From assembly GCA_027490755.1 (NCBI GenBank), contig JAIXXL010000033.1, forward strand, positions 1 to 46,072: a stretch of DNA of 46,072 nt. The letters run 5' to 3'. Within the stretch, counting starts at the first letter, position 1; the number at the start of each line of letters is the position of its first letter. Both the position numbers and the translations under genes were made by a program. Below the pieces are notes generated by a model. It saw only the letters and a program-made list of their open reading frames with translations, did not search any database and was not told where the DNA came from. This DNA comes from Betaproteobacteria bacterium (GTDB lineage Bacteria > Pseudomonadota > Gammaproteobacteria > Burkholderiales > UBA3065). Below are positions 40,147 through 46,072 of this stretch, one piece after another.

Positions 40147-40499
40147 GGCCGGCTCTCCGGGCGCAGGGATGCCAGCGCGCGGCGCAACTGCAGCAGGTGT
40201 CGCCACAGCCCCGAACCTTCGATGAAGGCAACCTGTGCGGCGTCGGGTTGCCATGGGCAATCGGACCACGGCACGACCGTGCGTGCATCGATGTCGCAGG
40301 CTTGCAGGCGCGATGGCAGGACCCAGCGGGCCGCACCCGAGCGCTCGAAGACGACCCGGTAGACGGTCGGTGCCTGGCCGCTGGCATCACGCCAGTGCGA
40401 GGCAACTTCAGCGAGCGAATCGATGATGGCGAGCCGGTCGATCAGCGGCAGGGACCCGCTGACGATGACGCGCTGGCCGAGTCGGAAGTTCAGCGACAT
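40143..40499 (-). CDS. Hypothetical protein of the leftward early operon
   Basis: A 118-residue protein (MSLNFRLGQRVIVSGSLPLI). The first third resembles a small beta-barrel (GQRVIVSGSLP), the rest is helical with many Trp/Arg (SDCPWQPDAAQVAFIEGSGL). No family was recognised. It overlaps its neighbours by 10 and 4 bases, so it is co-translated with them. Confidence 0.6.
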   Translation of the reverse strand: MSLNFRLGQRVIVSGSLPLIDRLAIIDSLAEVASHWRDASGQAPTVYRVVFERSGAARWVLPSRLQACDIDARTVVPWSDCPWQPDAAQVAFIEGSGLWRHLLQLRRALASLRPESRP

Positions 40500-40750
40500 G
40501 GATGCCTCCTTCGCGAATGGACGGGATGGTCGGGCGCGGGACGGCCGTACAGGTCCGGACGCAGCTGGAAGCGGGTGACGAGTCCGCCGGTGGCGGCCTC
40601 GACGGCGACGACGCGCTCGGCCGGCACGCGGCCGCGCCGTTTCCAATCGTTGATGGCCTGGGGCGTCACGCCGACGGCGCGCGCCAGCCCGATGGCGTTG
40701 CCGCAGGCATCGATGGCGGCAAGCAGGGCAAGGATTTGCGTGGTCTCCAT
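40490..40750 (-). CDS. YdaS/Cro-like DNA-binding protein
   Basis: An 86-residue helix-turn-helix protein (METTQILALLAAIDACGNAI; GLARAVGVTPQAINDWKRRG, the recognition part; VPAERVVAVEAATGG). The YdaS/Cro family acts as the lytic-side repressor opposite a CI-like gene. It is first in the leftward early operon. The candidate promoter puts the mRNA start within about two bases of the ATG, and there is no ribosome site, so it may be translated from a leaderless mRNA. Confidence 0.82.
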   Translation of the reverse strand: METTQILALLAAIDACGNAIGLARAVGVTPQAINDWKRRGRVPAERVVAVEAATGGLVTRFQLRPDLYGRPAPDHPVHSRRRHPCR

Positions 40751-40758
40751 GAGACCGA

Positions 40759-40787
40759 ATTAAAACTGAACTTAATTAATAATTCAA
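40759..40787 (-). promoter_or_regulatory. Candidate leftward early promoter with operator
   Basis: On the minus strand TTGAAT (40787-40782) and TTTAAT (40764-40759) are 17 bp apart. A palindrome CAAGC-TCT-GCTTG (40785-40797) overlaps the -35 box, and TAAAACTGAACTT (40761-40773) overlaps the -10. Both half-elements recur near 41632-41667. Confidence 0.55.
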
Positions 40788-40849
40788 GCTCTGCTTGCTT
40801 CCCTTCACGACAAAATATCGCGTAACTTTCGGCTGAGGAACATGCTCAC

Positions 40850-41236
40850 ATGAAAACACCGCTGAATGACACGGCCCTGGCCGATTTGATAAGGACGCGC
40901 CTGGCCGAACTGGGGCAGACGCAGAAGTGGCTGGCCGAACAGGCCGACGTCACGCCGCAGGCCATCCATCACTGGATGAAGACCGGGCAGATTGCGTCCA
41001 ACAGCGCGCGCCGCGTTGCGCTGGCGCTGCAAGTCACCGTCGATGCGGTCTTGAATCCGGGCACGCAGCCGGCCCGGGACCGCGAAGAGAACTTCCAGAT
41101 GATCTGGGCCAACCAGCGCGAACGCCAGTTGCTGCACTGGTTCCGGCTGTCGTCCGAGGTCGGCAAGCAGATCGCCGAGTCGGCCGCCAAGGGCGCGCCG
41201 AAACTCGACGACCTGCCGATCAGGCCGGGCGACTGA
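40850..41236 (+). CDS. CI-type phage repressor without peptidase domain
   Basis: A 128-residue protein. Residues 10-65 are an XRE-type helix-turn-helix (IRTRLAELGQTQKWLAEQAD; VTPQAIHHWMKTGQIASNSA). The rest is a short helical tail (FQMIWANQRERQLLHWFRLS) that may dimerise. There is no S24/LexA-type cleavage domain, so SOS induction would need another route such as an antirepressor. GAGGAA stands nine bases before the ATG. It faces the YdaS-like gene across 99 bp, a typical lysis-lysogeny switch. Confidence 0.82.
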   Translation: MKTPLNDTALADLIRTRLAELGQTQKWLAEQADVTPQAIHHWMKTGQIASNSARRVALALQVTVDAVLNPGTQPARDREENFQMIWANQRERQLLHWFRLSSEVGKQIAESAAKGAPKLDDLPIRPGD

Positions 41237-41414
41237 CCCACCGGACCACGACCGCGTCGGGCTTCTGCCAGCCCGGCGGATGTGCCGGCGCGGGCGGCCG
41301 CACCGCCGGCATCAGGGCCGCCACCGTGACGGCCAGGTTCAGCAAGTACTCCTGCCCCTCCGGATTGCAAGCATCGAAGGCAGCAACCAACGTCGCGCGC
41401 GCACCACAAGCCAT
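41220..41414 (-). CDS. Possible small protein convergent to the repressor
   Basis: A 64-residue frame (MACGARATLVAAFDACNPEG; QEYLLNLAVTVAALMPAVRP) with protein-like composition at its start and a Pro-rich end. It overlaps the repressor 3' end by 17 bases and has only a weak ribosome site. No homolog is recalled. It could be an antisense artefact of GC-rich DNA. Confidence 0.3.
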   Translation of the reverse strand: MACGARATLVAAFDACNPEGQEYLLNLAVTVAALMPAVRPPAPAHPPGWQKPDAVVVRWVSRPA

Positions 41415-41444
41415 GTTTTTTCTTCAAGCAAGGTTGATTAACAC

Positions 41445-41513
41445 TGCCCGATGTCTGCGCTGCGGGCAGCTCCCCGACCATCCACATCGTTATGCCGTGC
41501 ATAACATCGGGCA
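41445..41513. repeat. Nested inverted repeats upstream of the rightward operon
   Basis: An outer perfect 10-bp pair, TGCCCGATGT (41445-41454) and ACATCGGGCA (41504-41513), encloses an inner perfect GTTATGC-CGT-GCATAAC (41489-41505), which shares two bases with the outer right arm. Two alternative structures or a composite binding site are possible. The region between repressor and the ERF operon has no other clear gene. Confidence 0.55.
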
Positions 41514-41642
41514 AGTATATCGACCAGGATTGTCATTTTGACATGCAAGATTTTCATTTTAAAAATGCATTGAGATGCCTCAAAGGCGCTGAAGAATCAC
41601 TGACTGGTGACTTAATTTTTTAAAGCCACCCTAAAACGGAAC

Positions 41643-41671
41643 TTTTCAACGTAATCAAGCCTTGCTTTAAT
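41643..41671 (+). promoter_or_regulatory. Candidate rightward recombination-operon promoter with shared operator
   Basis: TTTTCA (41643-41648) and TTTAAT (41666-41671) are 17 bp apart and lie 44 bp before the first gene. The palindrome AAGC-CTT-GCTT (41657-41667) and TAAAACGGAACTT (41632-41644) repeat, with identical spacing, the elements at the leftward promoter. Confidence 0.5.
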
Positions 41672-41714
41672 CTCCTCCACGGCACCCGTCCCCTGCGGTG
41701 CCGCCGGAGGACCG

Positions 41715-41891
41715 ATGACCGAACCCGCCACACCGCAGCCGCCGTGCCCGCCATACAAGCCCCTGGTATCGCGCCGCTTTACTGCCGATGAACTGCTCAA
41801 CCCGCGCCGCGCGTGGGTGCCGTCCCACCTGACCGACATCCGCGCAACCTTCGCGCGCATTCGCGCCGCACAGGAGGCCCGTCGTGGCTGA
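41715..41891 (+). CDS. Small hypothetical protein, first of the rightward operon
   Basis: A 58-residue protein starting MTEPATPQPPCPPYKPLVSR and ending FARIRAAQEARRG. It is preceded by a strong GGAGGA site and overlaps the ERF start by eight bases, so it is very likely translated. No family was recognised; the N-terminus is Pro-rich, the rest helical and basic. Confidence 0.6.
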   Translation: MTEPATPQPPCPPYKPLVSRRFTADELLNPRRAWVPSHLTDIRATFARIRAAQEARRG

Positions 41892-42534
41892 CCCGTTCGA
41901 ATTCCTCGACGAGGCGACCGATGCGCACGCACCGCCGCCGGCCCGGGCAGCGCAGCGCACGGCCCATGAACGCCTGCAGGCGGTGCGAACCGCGCTGCTG
42001 GCCGTCGAGATCAGGAAGTCCGGCTTCAACGGCCACCTGAACTTCGCCTACTACGAGCTCGACGACTTCCTGCCGCAGACGATCACGGCCATGTCCGAGC
42101 AGGGACTGGTCGGCATCTTCAACCTGCTGGCCGACCGGGCCGAACTCGTCATCCATCGCACCGACGACCCGCGCGACTGCGTGCGCTTCGCGCTGCCGAC
42201 GGCCCTGCCGGCCAACCCGACATGGCAGGCCATCGGCGCGGCGCAGTCGTACGCGCGCCGCTACCTGTGGCGACAGGCGCTGGAGCTGGTCGAGACCGAC
42301 ATCGTCGACAGCGCCGAATCGACGCTGTTCAAGGAAGTCGCCAAGCTCATCGACGACAACCTGCCGAAGAAGGCGGCCGAGCGCCTGGCGGCGGCCACCG
42401 CCACCGACGCCGACCTGAAGAAGGCCGTCTGGTCGATGTTCTGCGAAGCCGAACGCGCCGCACTCAAGCCCCACCTGCCGAAGAAGGTCTCAGCGCCCGT
42501 CACCCCGAAGGAGGATCCCCATGGCCCTACTTAA
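41884..42534 (+). CDS. erf: ERF-family single-strand annealing protein
   Basis: A 216-residue recombinase of the ERF type. HERLQAVRTALLAVEIRKSG opens the domain; NFAYYELDDFLPQTITAMSE and GAAQSYARRYLWRQALELVE (compare the ERF GxAxSYxRRY signature) are diagnostic. It anneals complementary single strands during phage recombination, aided by the SSB encoded next. The start is GTG at 41884. The C-terminal third (ADLKKAVWSMFCEAERAALK) may recruit partners. Confidence 0.88.
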   Translation: MADPFEFLDEATDAHAPPPARAAQRTAHERLQAVRTALLAVEIRKSGFNGHLNFAYYELDDFLPQTITAMSEQGLVGIFNLLADRAELVIHRTDDPRDCVRFALPTALPANPTWQAIGAAQSYARRYLWRQALELVETDIVDSAESTLFKEVAKLIDDNLPKKAAERLAAATATDADLKKAVWSMFCEAERAALKPHLPKKVSAPVTPKEDPHGPT

Positions 42535-42949
42535 GCTCGTCGTCATCGGCAATGCCGGCAGCGTGCCCGACATCCGCACCACCGCTGCCGGGACCAAGCA
42601 GGCAACCGTGTCGATTGCCGTCAATGCGCGCAGCAAGGATCGCGAGACGCACCAGATGGTCGAGACCACCGACTGGTGGCGGGCCATCTTCTTCGACAAG
42701 CTGGCCGGCATTGCCGAGCAGTTCATCCAGAAAGGCAGCCAGATCTACGTCGAAGGCCGGCCGCGCCTGCGCAAGTGGACCGACGAGAACAACCAAACAC
42801 GGATCGAACAGGAAGTCGTCGTCGACCGGCTGCAATTGCTCGGCGGACGGCCGCAGGAGGCCGTGCGTGCGTCTGCGCAGGCGATCGACAAGGCCGTCGC
42901 CACCAAGCCGGCAGCCGCAGCGGAGTACGACGATGACATCCCGTACTGA
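42521..42949 (+). CDS. ssb: Single-stranded DNA-binding protein
   Basis: A 142-residue OB-fold SSB: KLVVIGNAGSVPDIRTTAAG, WWRAIFFDKLAGIAEQFIQK, GSQIYVEGRPRLRKW. The C-terminus ends DDDIPY, the acidic tip that docks partner proteins (usually DDDIPF in bacteria). It coats single strands in replication and annealing. It overlaps ERF by 14 bases and Gp157 by 17, so the three are co-translated. Confidence 0.92.
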   Translation: MALLKLVVIGNAGSVPDIRTTAAGTKQATVSIAVNARSKDRETHQMVETTDWWRAIFFDKLAGIAEQFIQKGSQIYVEGRPRLRKWTDENNQTRIEQEVVVDRLQLLGGRPQEAVRASAQAIDKAVATKPAAAAEYDDDIPY

Positions 42950-43466
42950 GCTCACCGCCGCGCCGATGCGCTCGTCGCTGTACCAGCTCGCCGTCGAATA
43001 CCGCGAACTGGCCGAACGGCTGGCCGATACGCAGGAAGACCCGCAGGCGGTCCTCGATACGCTCGAAGGCGAGCGCTGGCCGATCGAACAGAAGACGCGG
43101 GCCGTCAGCTACGTGCTGTCGAACCTCGACTACCTGGTCGAGGCCGGCAGGCAGGCAGAAAAGCAGGTCGCCGCCCTGCGGCGGGCACGTGAGGCACGCA
43201 TCGAGCGGCTGAAGTCGTACCTGCATGCCTGCATGGACGTGGCCGGGATCTCGAAGATCGACTGCCCCGAGTTCCAGGCGGCGATCCGCAAGAACCCGCC
43301 GAAGGTCGTCATCGACGACGAAGCGCAAGTGCCGGCGGCGTACTGGCGCCAGCCCGAGCCGCCGCCGCCGGTCATCGACCGGGAACGCATCAAGGAAGAC
43401 ATCAAGGCCGGACGCGACGTGCCCGGCGCACGGCTGGAACAGACGACCCGACTGGAGGTGAAATGA
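42933..43466 (+). CDS. Siphovirus Gp157-like protein
   Basis: A 177-residue protein of the Gp157 family, common in phage recombination operons. A helical N-terminal part (LYQLAVEYRELAERLADTQE; LDTLEGERWPIEQKTRAVSY) is followed by a coiled coil (KQVAALRRAREARIERLKSY) and the typical FQAAIRKNPPKVVIDDEAQV strand. It is linked to phage resistance or recombination in other phages; the mechanism is unsettled. Confidence 0.88.
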   Translation: MTSRTELTAAPMRSSLYQLAVEYRELAERLADTQEDPQAVLDTLEGERWPIEQKTRAVSYVLSNLDYLVEAGRQAEKQVAALRRAREARIERLKSYLHACMDVAGISKIDCPEFQAAIRKNPPKVVIDDEAQVPAAYWRQPEPPPPVIDRERIKEDIKAGRDVPGARLEQTTRLEVK

Positions 43467-43687
43467 CGATCCCGACACTGACCCGTCCGCGCCTGCGGAC
43501 CGACGAGACGATCAAGCTGGCCATCTGCATCCGGCAGGCATGGGACCACAGCCCCTGCCCGCCCGAACTCGAGCCGCTGATCTACGCCATCGATGCGGCC
43601 AACCAGGCCGGGCTGGCCGATTTCGGGCTGGCGATGTACCGCCTGGGGATCGGACACGCCCTGGGCACCTGCGAGGATCGGAGCTGA
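43463..43687 (+). CDS. Small hypothetical protein of the recombination operon
   Basis: A 74-residue protein (MTIPTLTRPRLRTDETIKLA; HSPCPPELEPLIYAIDAANQ) that begins inside the Gp157 stop (ATGA). It is helical with a central Pro-rich turn. No family was recognised, and it ends five bases before ninB. Confidence 0.62.
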   Translation: MTIPTLTRPRLRTDETIKLAICIRQAWDHSPCPPELEPLIYAIDAANQAGLADFGLAMYRLGIGHALGTCEDRS

Positions 43688-43692
43688 ACGCG

Positions 43693-44088
43693 ATGGAACG
43701 ACGGATCTATCTCGTCCACGATCCCGCGCGCGCCCACGCGAAGGCAGCCATCGACGGCGCGCCCGCGGGTGCGGTCGTCACGATCGGCACGAACCGCACG
43801 ACCGAGCAGAACGCCGCGCAATGGCCGATTTTGCAGGCCTTCGCCGACCAGTTGCCGTGGGTCGTCAACGGGCAGGCGGTCTACATGTCGGCCGATGAAT
43901 GGAAGGACGTGCTGACTGCCGCGTTCAACCGCGAGCAGTTGCGCGTGGCGCAAGGATGGGATGGCGGCCTGGTGATGCTGGGCTTGCGCACGCGCCGCTT
44001 TTCCAAGCAGCGGTTTTCGGAATGGATCGACTTCCTGCACGCGGCAGCGGCCGAGCGCGGCATCGCCATCGGAGACACTTTCCGATGA
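43693..44088 (+). CDS. ninB: NinB-like recombination protein
   Basis: A 131-residue NinB/Orf-type protein: RIYLVHDPARAHAKAAIDGA near the start, then EQNAAQWPILQAFADQLPWV, YMSADEWKDVLTAAF and LGLRTRRFSKQRFSEWIDFL, all matching the family. In lambda the Orf protein helps load recombinases on SSB-coated DNA, which fits the ERF-SSB neighbours. The ATG at 43693 lies 5 bases after the previous gene. Confidence 0.88.
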   Translation: MERRIYLVHDPARAHAKAAIDGAPAGAVVTIGTNRTTEQNAAQWPILQAFADQLPWVVNGQAVYMSADEWKDVLTAAFNREQLRVAQGWDGGLVMLGLRTRRFSKQRFSEWIDFLHAAAAERGIAIGDTFR

Positions 44089-44363
44089 CGCGACCGAAAA
44101 AACCGGTAAAACCGGCAGCCTCCGACGTCCTGCCGAACATTAAGGAATCGGCACGAAAGACTGTAAGGACGCTAACGGCAGAAGGCTTTTCCATTAGCGT
44201 CTATCAGGAAAGCGATGCCCGAGCCGCCGACCTGACCTACCTTGCCGACATATTGATCGCCCGTCTACTACGCGATAAGGAGCGACCACATCATGGCCAA
44301 TTTGAAGAAACGACGCGACCGCACGCTGCTGTCGCCTGCCGTCAACCAGGAAAGCGAAACTAA
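44085..44363 (+). CDS. Hypothetical protein overlapping the integrase start
   Basis: A 92-residue protein (MTRPKKPVKPAASDVLPNIK; ESARKTVRTLTAEGFSISVY) that starts in the ninB stop (ATGA) and has GGAGA upstream. Its last 24 codons overlap the integrase in another frame. It has a basic N-terminus and a helical middle. It could be an excision or regulatory factor by position, but no DNA-binding motif is seen. Confidence 0.6.
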   Translation: MTRPKKPVKPAASDVLPNIKESARKTVRTLTAEGFSISVYQESDARAADLTYLADILIARLLRDKERPHHGQFEETTRPHAAVACRQPGKRN

Positions 44364-46014
44364 CGCAGTCCTGTACATGCGCTCGTCGAAGGACCGCAAC
44401 GAGGTCTCGATCGACGCGCAGTTCCGCTTGCTGCACGAGTTCGCCGCCGAGAAGAACCTCGTCGTCGTCGGCACTTATCAGGACGTCGTCATCTCGGGCA
44501 AGACGATCGAGCACCGGCCCGATTTCCAGCGGCTGATCAACGACATCACCAACCCGGCACGGGGCTGGAAGTTCATCCTCGCCTTGGACACCGCGCGCGT
44601 GTCGCGTTCGGTCGCCGACGCGACGTGGTTCGACAACGAATGCCGACGGAACGGCGTCGAACCGCTGTACAAGATGATGCCCCTGGCCGAGCAGAAGTCG
44701 GCCACGGCGACCTTCACGAAAGGGATGTTCTTCAACTTCGACCAGTACCACTCGGCCGTGTCGAAGGAAAAGGGGCTGGCCGGCATGGAACAGAACGTAA
44801 TCGCGGGGTGGCGTGCTGGCGGCCGTGCGCCGCGCGGCTACAAGCTCGTCTGGCATGAGACCGGCGGTGTGCGCAACGGCGCGAAGGTCAAAAAGTCGAA
44901 GCTGGCCATCGATACCGATCTCGCACCAGCCATCCAGCTGTACCTGAAGGCGCGTGCCGCCGGCGAGGCCCGCGCCGAATGCGCGCAACGGCTCGGTTTG
45001 CCGTTCCCCATCACATCGCTGGTCGGCATGGAATGGCAGGCGCTGACGTACGCCGGCCATACGGTCTGGAACATGCACAACGAATTCCACAAGGGCCGTG
45101 GCTACGCGATGGGCGAGAAGCGCCGGCCGCGCGAGCAGTGGAAGATCTGCTACCACACGCATTCGGCGCTGATCACCGACGAGGAAGCCGAACACCTGCT
45201 CGACCAGCTCGAACTGCGGCGCCAGCGCACGTGGCGGCAGAACAAGAAGTCGTACCTGCTGACGGGCCTGTTGTGCACGCCCGACGGCACGACCTACACG
45301 GGCGAGTGGGACAAGAAGAACGACGCACCGGTCTACCGGGTCGGCGCGAAAGGCCGCCGGATTTCGGGCCGTCGGGTCGAAGCCGCGCTGCTGACGACGC
45401 TGAAGATGCACCTGACGGGCGAGCCGTTCATCAAGCGCATGCTCGAGCTGGTCAAGCTCCGCATCGACAAGGGGATGAAGGCCGCGCGCGACATCGACAT
45501 CACGCGCGCGCGCATCACGAAGCTGCAGGCGCAGATCGACAGCCTGATCATCAAGGTCGCCGACTGCGATGGCGACATTGTCGAACAGTTCTACCGGAAG
45601 ATCGCCGAACTGGAAACCGAACGCAAGGCGCTCGTTGACGATATTGAAAAGTCGGAAAATGCAGCGAAGGAACGCGGGAAGATGGAGGAACTGACGGCCG
45701 ACGCGGTTTGCAAGTACATGGACGACGTGGTCAACCTGCTGTCGTCGCATCAGGAAGGCGGCAACATTGATGCCATGAAGGCAATGTTATTTGCAATGAT
45801 CGACCGCATCGAACTCGATCCGGAGACCGAACGGTACGATGTGTTCGTGAAGATGAATTTGCCTGAAAGCACCGAACAGGCAGAGGTGGGAGTGGCGTCG
45901 GGGGGTATCACCCCGGTACTCGGACCAAACAAAAACCCGGTACCCGGCGCGCTGCCGGATACCGGGGTCAAAATGGCGTCCCCACGGGGATTCGAACCCC
46001 GGTACTCACCGTGA
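44293..46014 (+). CDS. int: Large serine recombinase (phage integrase), C-terminus crossing attR
   Basis: A 573-residue serine integrase. Catalytic domain: YMRSSKDRNEVSIDAQ with nucleophile Ser32, SGKTIEHRPDFQRLI, and ARVSRSV. Recombinase domain at about 170-300 (GWRAGGRAPRGYKLV), a zinc-ribbon-like part with few Cys (LLTGLLCTPDGTTYTG), then a coiled coil (about 400-475). It integrates and excises the phage through attP/attB. GGAG precedes the ATG at 44293. The last 14 codons read through the tRNA-Glu gene on its opposite strand. Residues 1-566 are phage-encoded in both forms; the final FEPRYSP comes from the tRNA. Confidence 0.92.
   Translation: MANLKKRRDRTLLSPAVNQESETNAVLYMRSSKDRNEVSIDAQFRLLHEFAAEKNLVVVGTYQDVVISGKTIEHRPDFQRLINDITNPARGWKFILALDTARVSRSVADATWFDNECRRNGVEPLYKMMPLAEQKSATATFTKGMFFNFDQYHSAVSKEKGLAGMEQNVIAGWRAGGRAPRGYKLVWHETGGVRNGAKVKKSKLAIDTDLAPAIQLYLKARAAGEARAECAQRLGLPFPITSLVGMEWQALTYAGHTVWNMHNEFHKGRGYAMGEKRRPREQWKICYHTHSALITDEEAEHLLDQLELRRQRTWRQNKKSYLLTGLLCTPDGTTYTGEWDKKNDAPVYRVGAKGRRISGRRVEAALLTTLKMHLTGEPFIKRMLELVKLRIDKGMKAARDIDITRARITKLQAQIDSLIIKVADCDGDIVEQFYRKIAELETERKALVDDIEKSENAAKERGKMEELTADAVCKYMDDVVNLLSSHQEGGNIDAMKAMLFAMIDRIELDPETERYDVFVKMNLPESTEQAEVGVASGGITPVLGPNKNPVPGALPDTGVKMASPRGFEPRYSP
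45931..45966 (-). terminator. Phage-borne terminator inside the integrase gene, serving the tRNA-Glu transcript
   Basis: On the minus strand CCCGGTATCCGGC-AGCGC-GCCGGGTACCGGG forms 13 pairs including one G-U, then TTTTTGTTT. It begins 8 bases after the tRNA CCA. On the plus strand the G-U becomes a C-A mismatch, so the structure favours the minus transcript. It takes the place of the displaced terminator at 2625-2656. Confidence 0.78.
45974..45989. repeat. attR: attR core (3' end of the intact tRNA-Glu)
   Basis: TGGCGTCCCCACGGGG is identical to attL. It is part of both the tRNA gene (minus) and the integrase reading frame (plus). Confidence 0.88.
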
Positions 46015-46049
46015 AAGGGTGATGTCCTAGGCCTCTAGACGATGGGGAC
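45974..46049 (-). tRNA. tRNA-Glu (anticodon UUC)
   Basis: A 76-base tRNA gene with encoded CCA. Acceptor stem GTCCCCA pairs with TGGGGAC; the anticodon loop is CTTTCAC with TTC in the middle; the T loop is GTTCGAATC. It matches bacterial tRNA-Glu. The phage restored its 3' end, so it should still be functional. The gene is read leftward into the prophage end. Confidence 0.95.
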
Positions 46050-46072
46050 AAAAACTGTCCGTACTGCCGACC

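Larger units (their letters stand above)
2664..45989. mobile_element. Complete temperate phage (prophage) integrated at tRNA-Glu
   Basis: The element is bounded by 16-bp direct repeats (TGGCGTCCCCACGGGG) at 2664-2679 and 45974-45989, and the right copy is the 3' end of an intact tRNA-Glu gene. It holds a full set of phage genes: integrase, repressor switch, replication, recombination, packaging, HK97-type head, long non-contractile tail with tape measure, and lysis. No sheath or baseplate genes are seen, so a siphovirus is inferred. No structural gene looks broken, so the phage may be inducible. It carries a c-di-GMP enzyme and a globin as cargo. Confidence 0.93.

Noticed and set aside
1..46072. 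CRISPR arrays, rRNA genes and insertion sequences
   Set aside because: No regularly spaced repeats, rRNA-like sequence or transposase genes were found by reading through the window.

Overview
The window is almost entirely one integrated tailed bacteriophage (a long-tailed, siphovirus-type temperate phage with an HK97-type head) in a GC-rich proteobacterium. The GC-biased codon use, the host-side genes and the protein style suggest a betaproteobacterium, perhaps a Rhodocyclales-like organism; that placement is inference. The prophage runs from attL (2664-2679) to attR (45974-45989), about 43.3 kb. Both ends carry the same 16-bp core, which is the 3' end of a tRNA-Glu(UUC) gene kept intact at the right end (45974-46049, minus strand).

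Host side, left (1-2663): the 3' part of a YbaK/EbsC-type Cys-tRNA(Pro) deacylase, a secreted four-EF-hand protein, a decayed copy of a phage ParB-like gene with its control region, a vapBC toxin-antitoxin pair, and the stranded native terminator of the tRNA-Glu gene.

Late genes (31242 down to 3012, all minus strand) run: ParB-like protein, C5 DNA methyltransferase, small and large terminase, portal, ClpP-type head protease, HK97 capsid, four proteins of the head-decoration zone (one a 990-residue lectin-plus-repeat protein), head-tail connectors, tail completion and tail terminator-type proteins, tail chaperones G and GT joined by a programmed -1 frameshift, tail tube, tape measure, tail tip complex, two enzyme-like tail proteins sharing one anchor domain (SGNH-like and GH16), a further tail protein, three tandem paralogous tail fibres, and a lysis cassette (coiled-coil membrane protein, GH24 lysozyme, holin).

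Cargo (31631-36535, plus strand) lies against the late direction: a small protein, a one-TM protein, a truncated haemoglobin, an unknown protein, and a PAS-PAS-PAS-GGDEF-EAL cyclic-di-GMP enzyme. An HNH endonuclease on the minus strand separates the two cargo blocks.

Early region (36806-44363): a divergent switch at 40751-40849. Leftward (minus) are a YdaS/Cro-like protein, a hypothetical protein, a winged-helix replication protein, a primase-helicase, a Cys-rich small protein, a VRR-NUC nuclease and a Q-like late regulator. Rightward (plus) are a repressor without a peptidase domain, then a recombination operon (ERF annealing protein, SSB, Gp157, NinB) ending in a large serine recombinase.

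The most notable observations are these. The integrase C-terminus crosses attR, so its sequence differs between lysogen and excised phage. A strong minus-strand terminator inside the integrase coding sequence appears to replace the tRNA terminator that integration displaced. A control region with a putative small RNA is duplicated inside and outside the prophage. A slippery site with a perfect stem-loop is present in the tail chaperone gene. The prophage also carries c-di-GMP and globin cargo.
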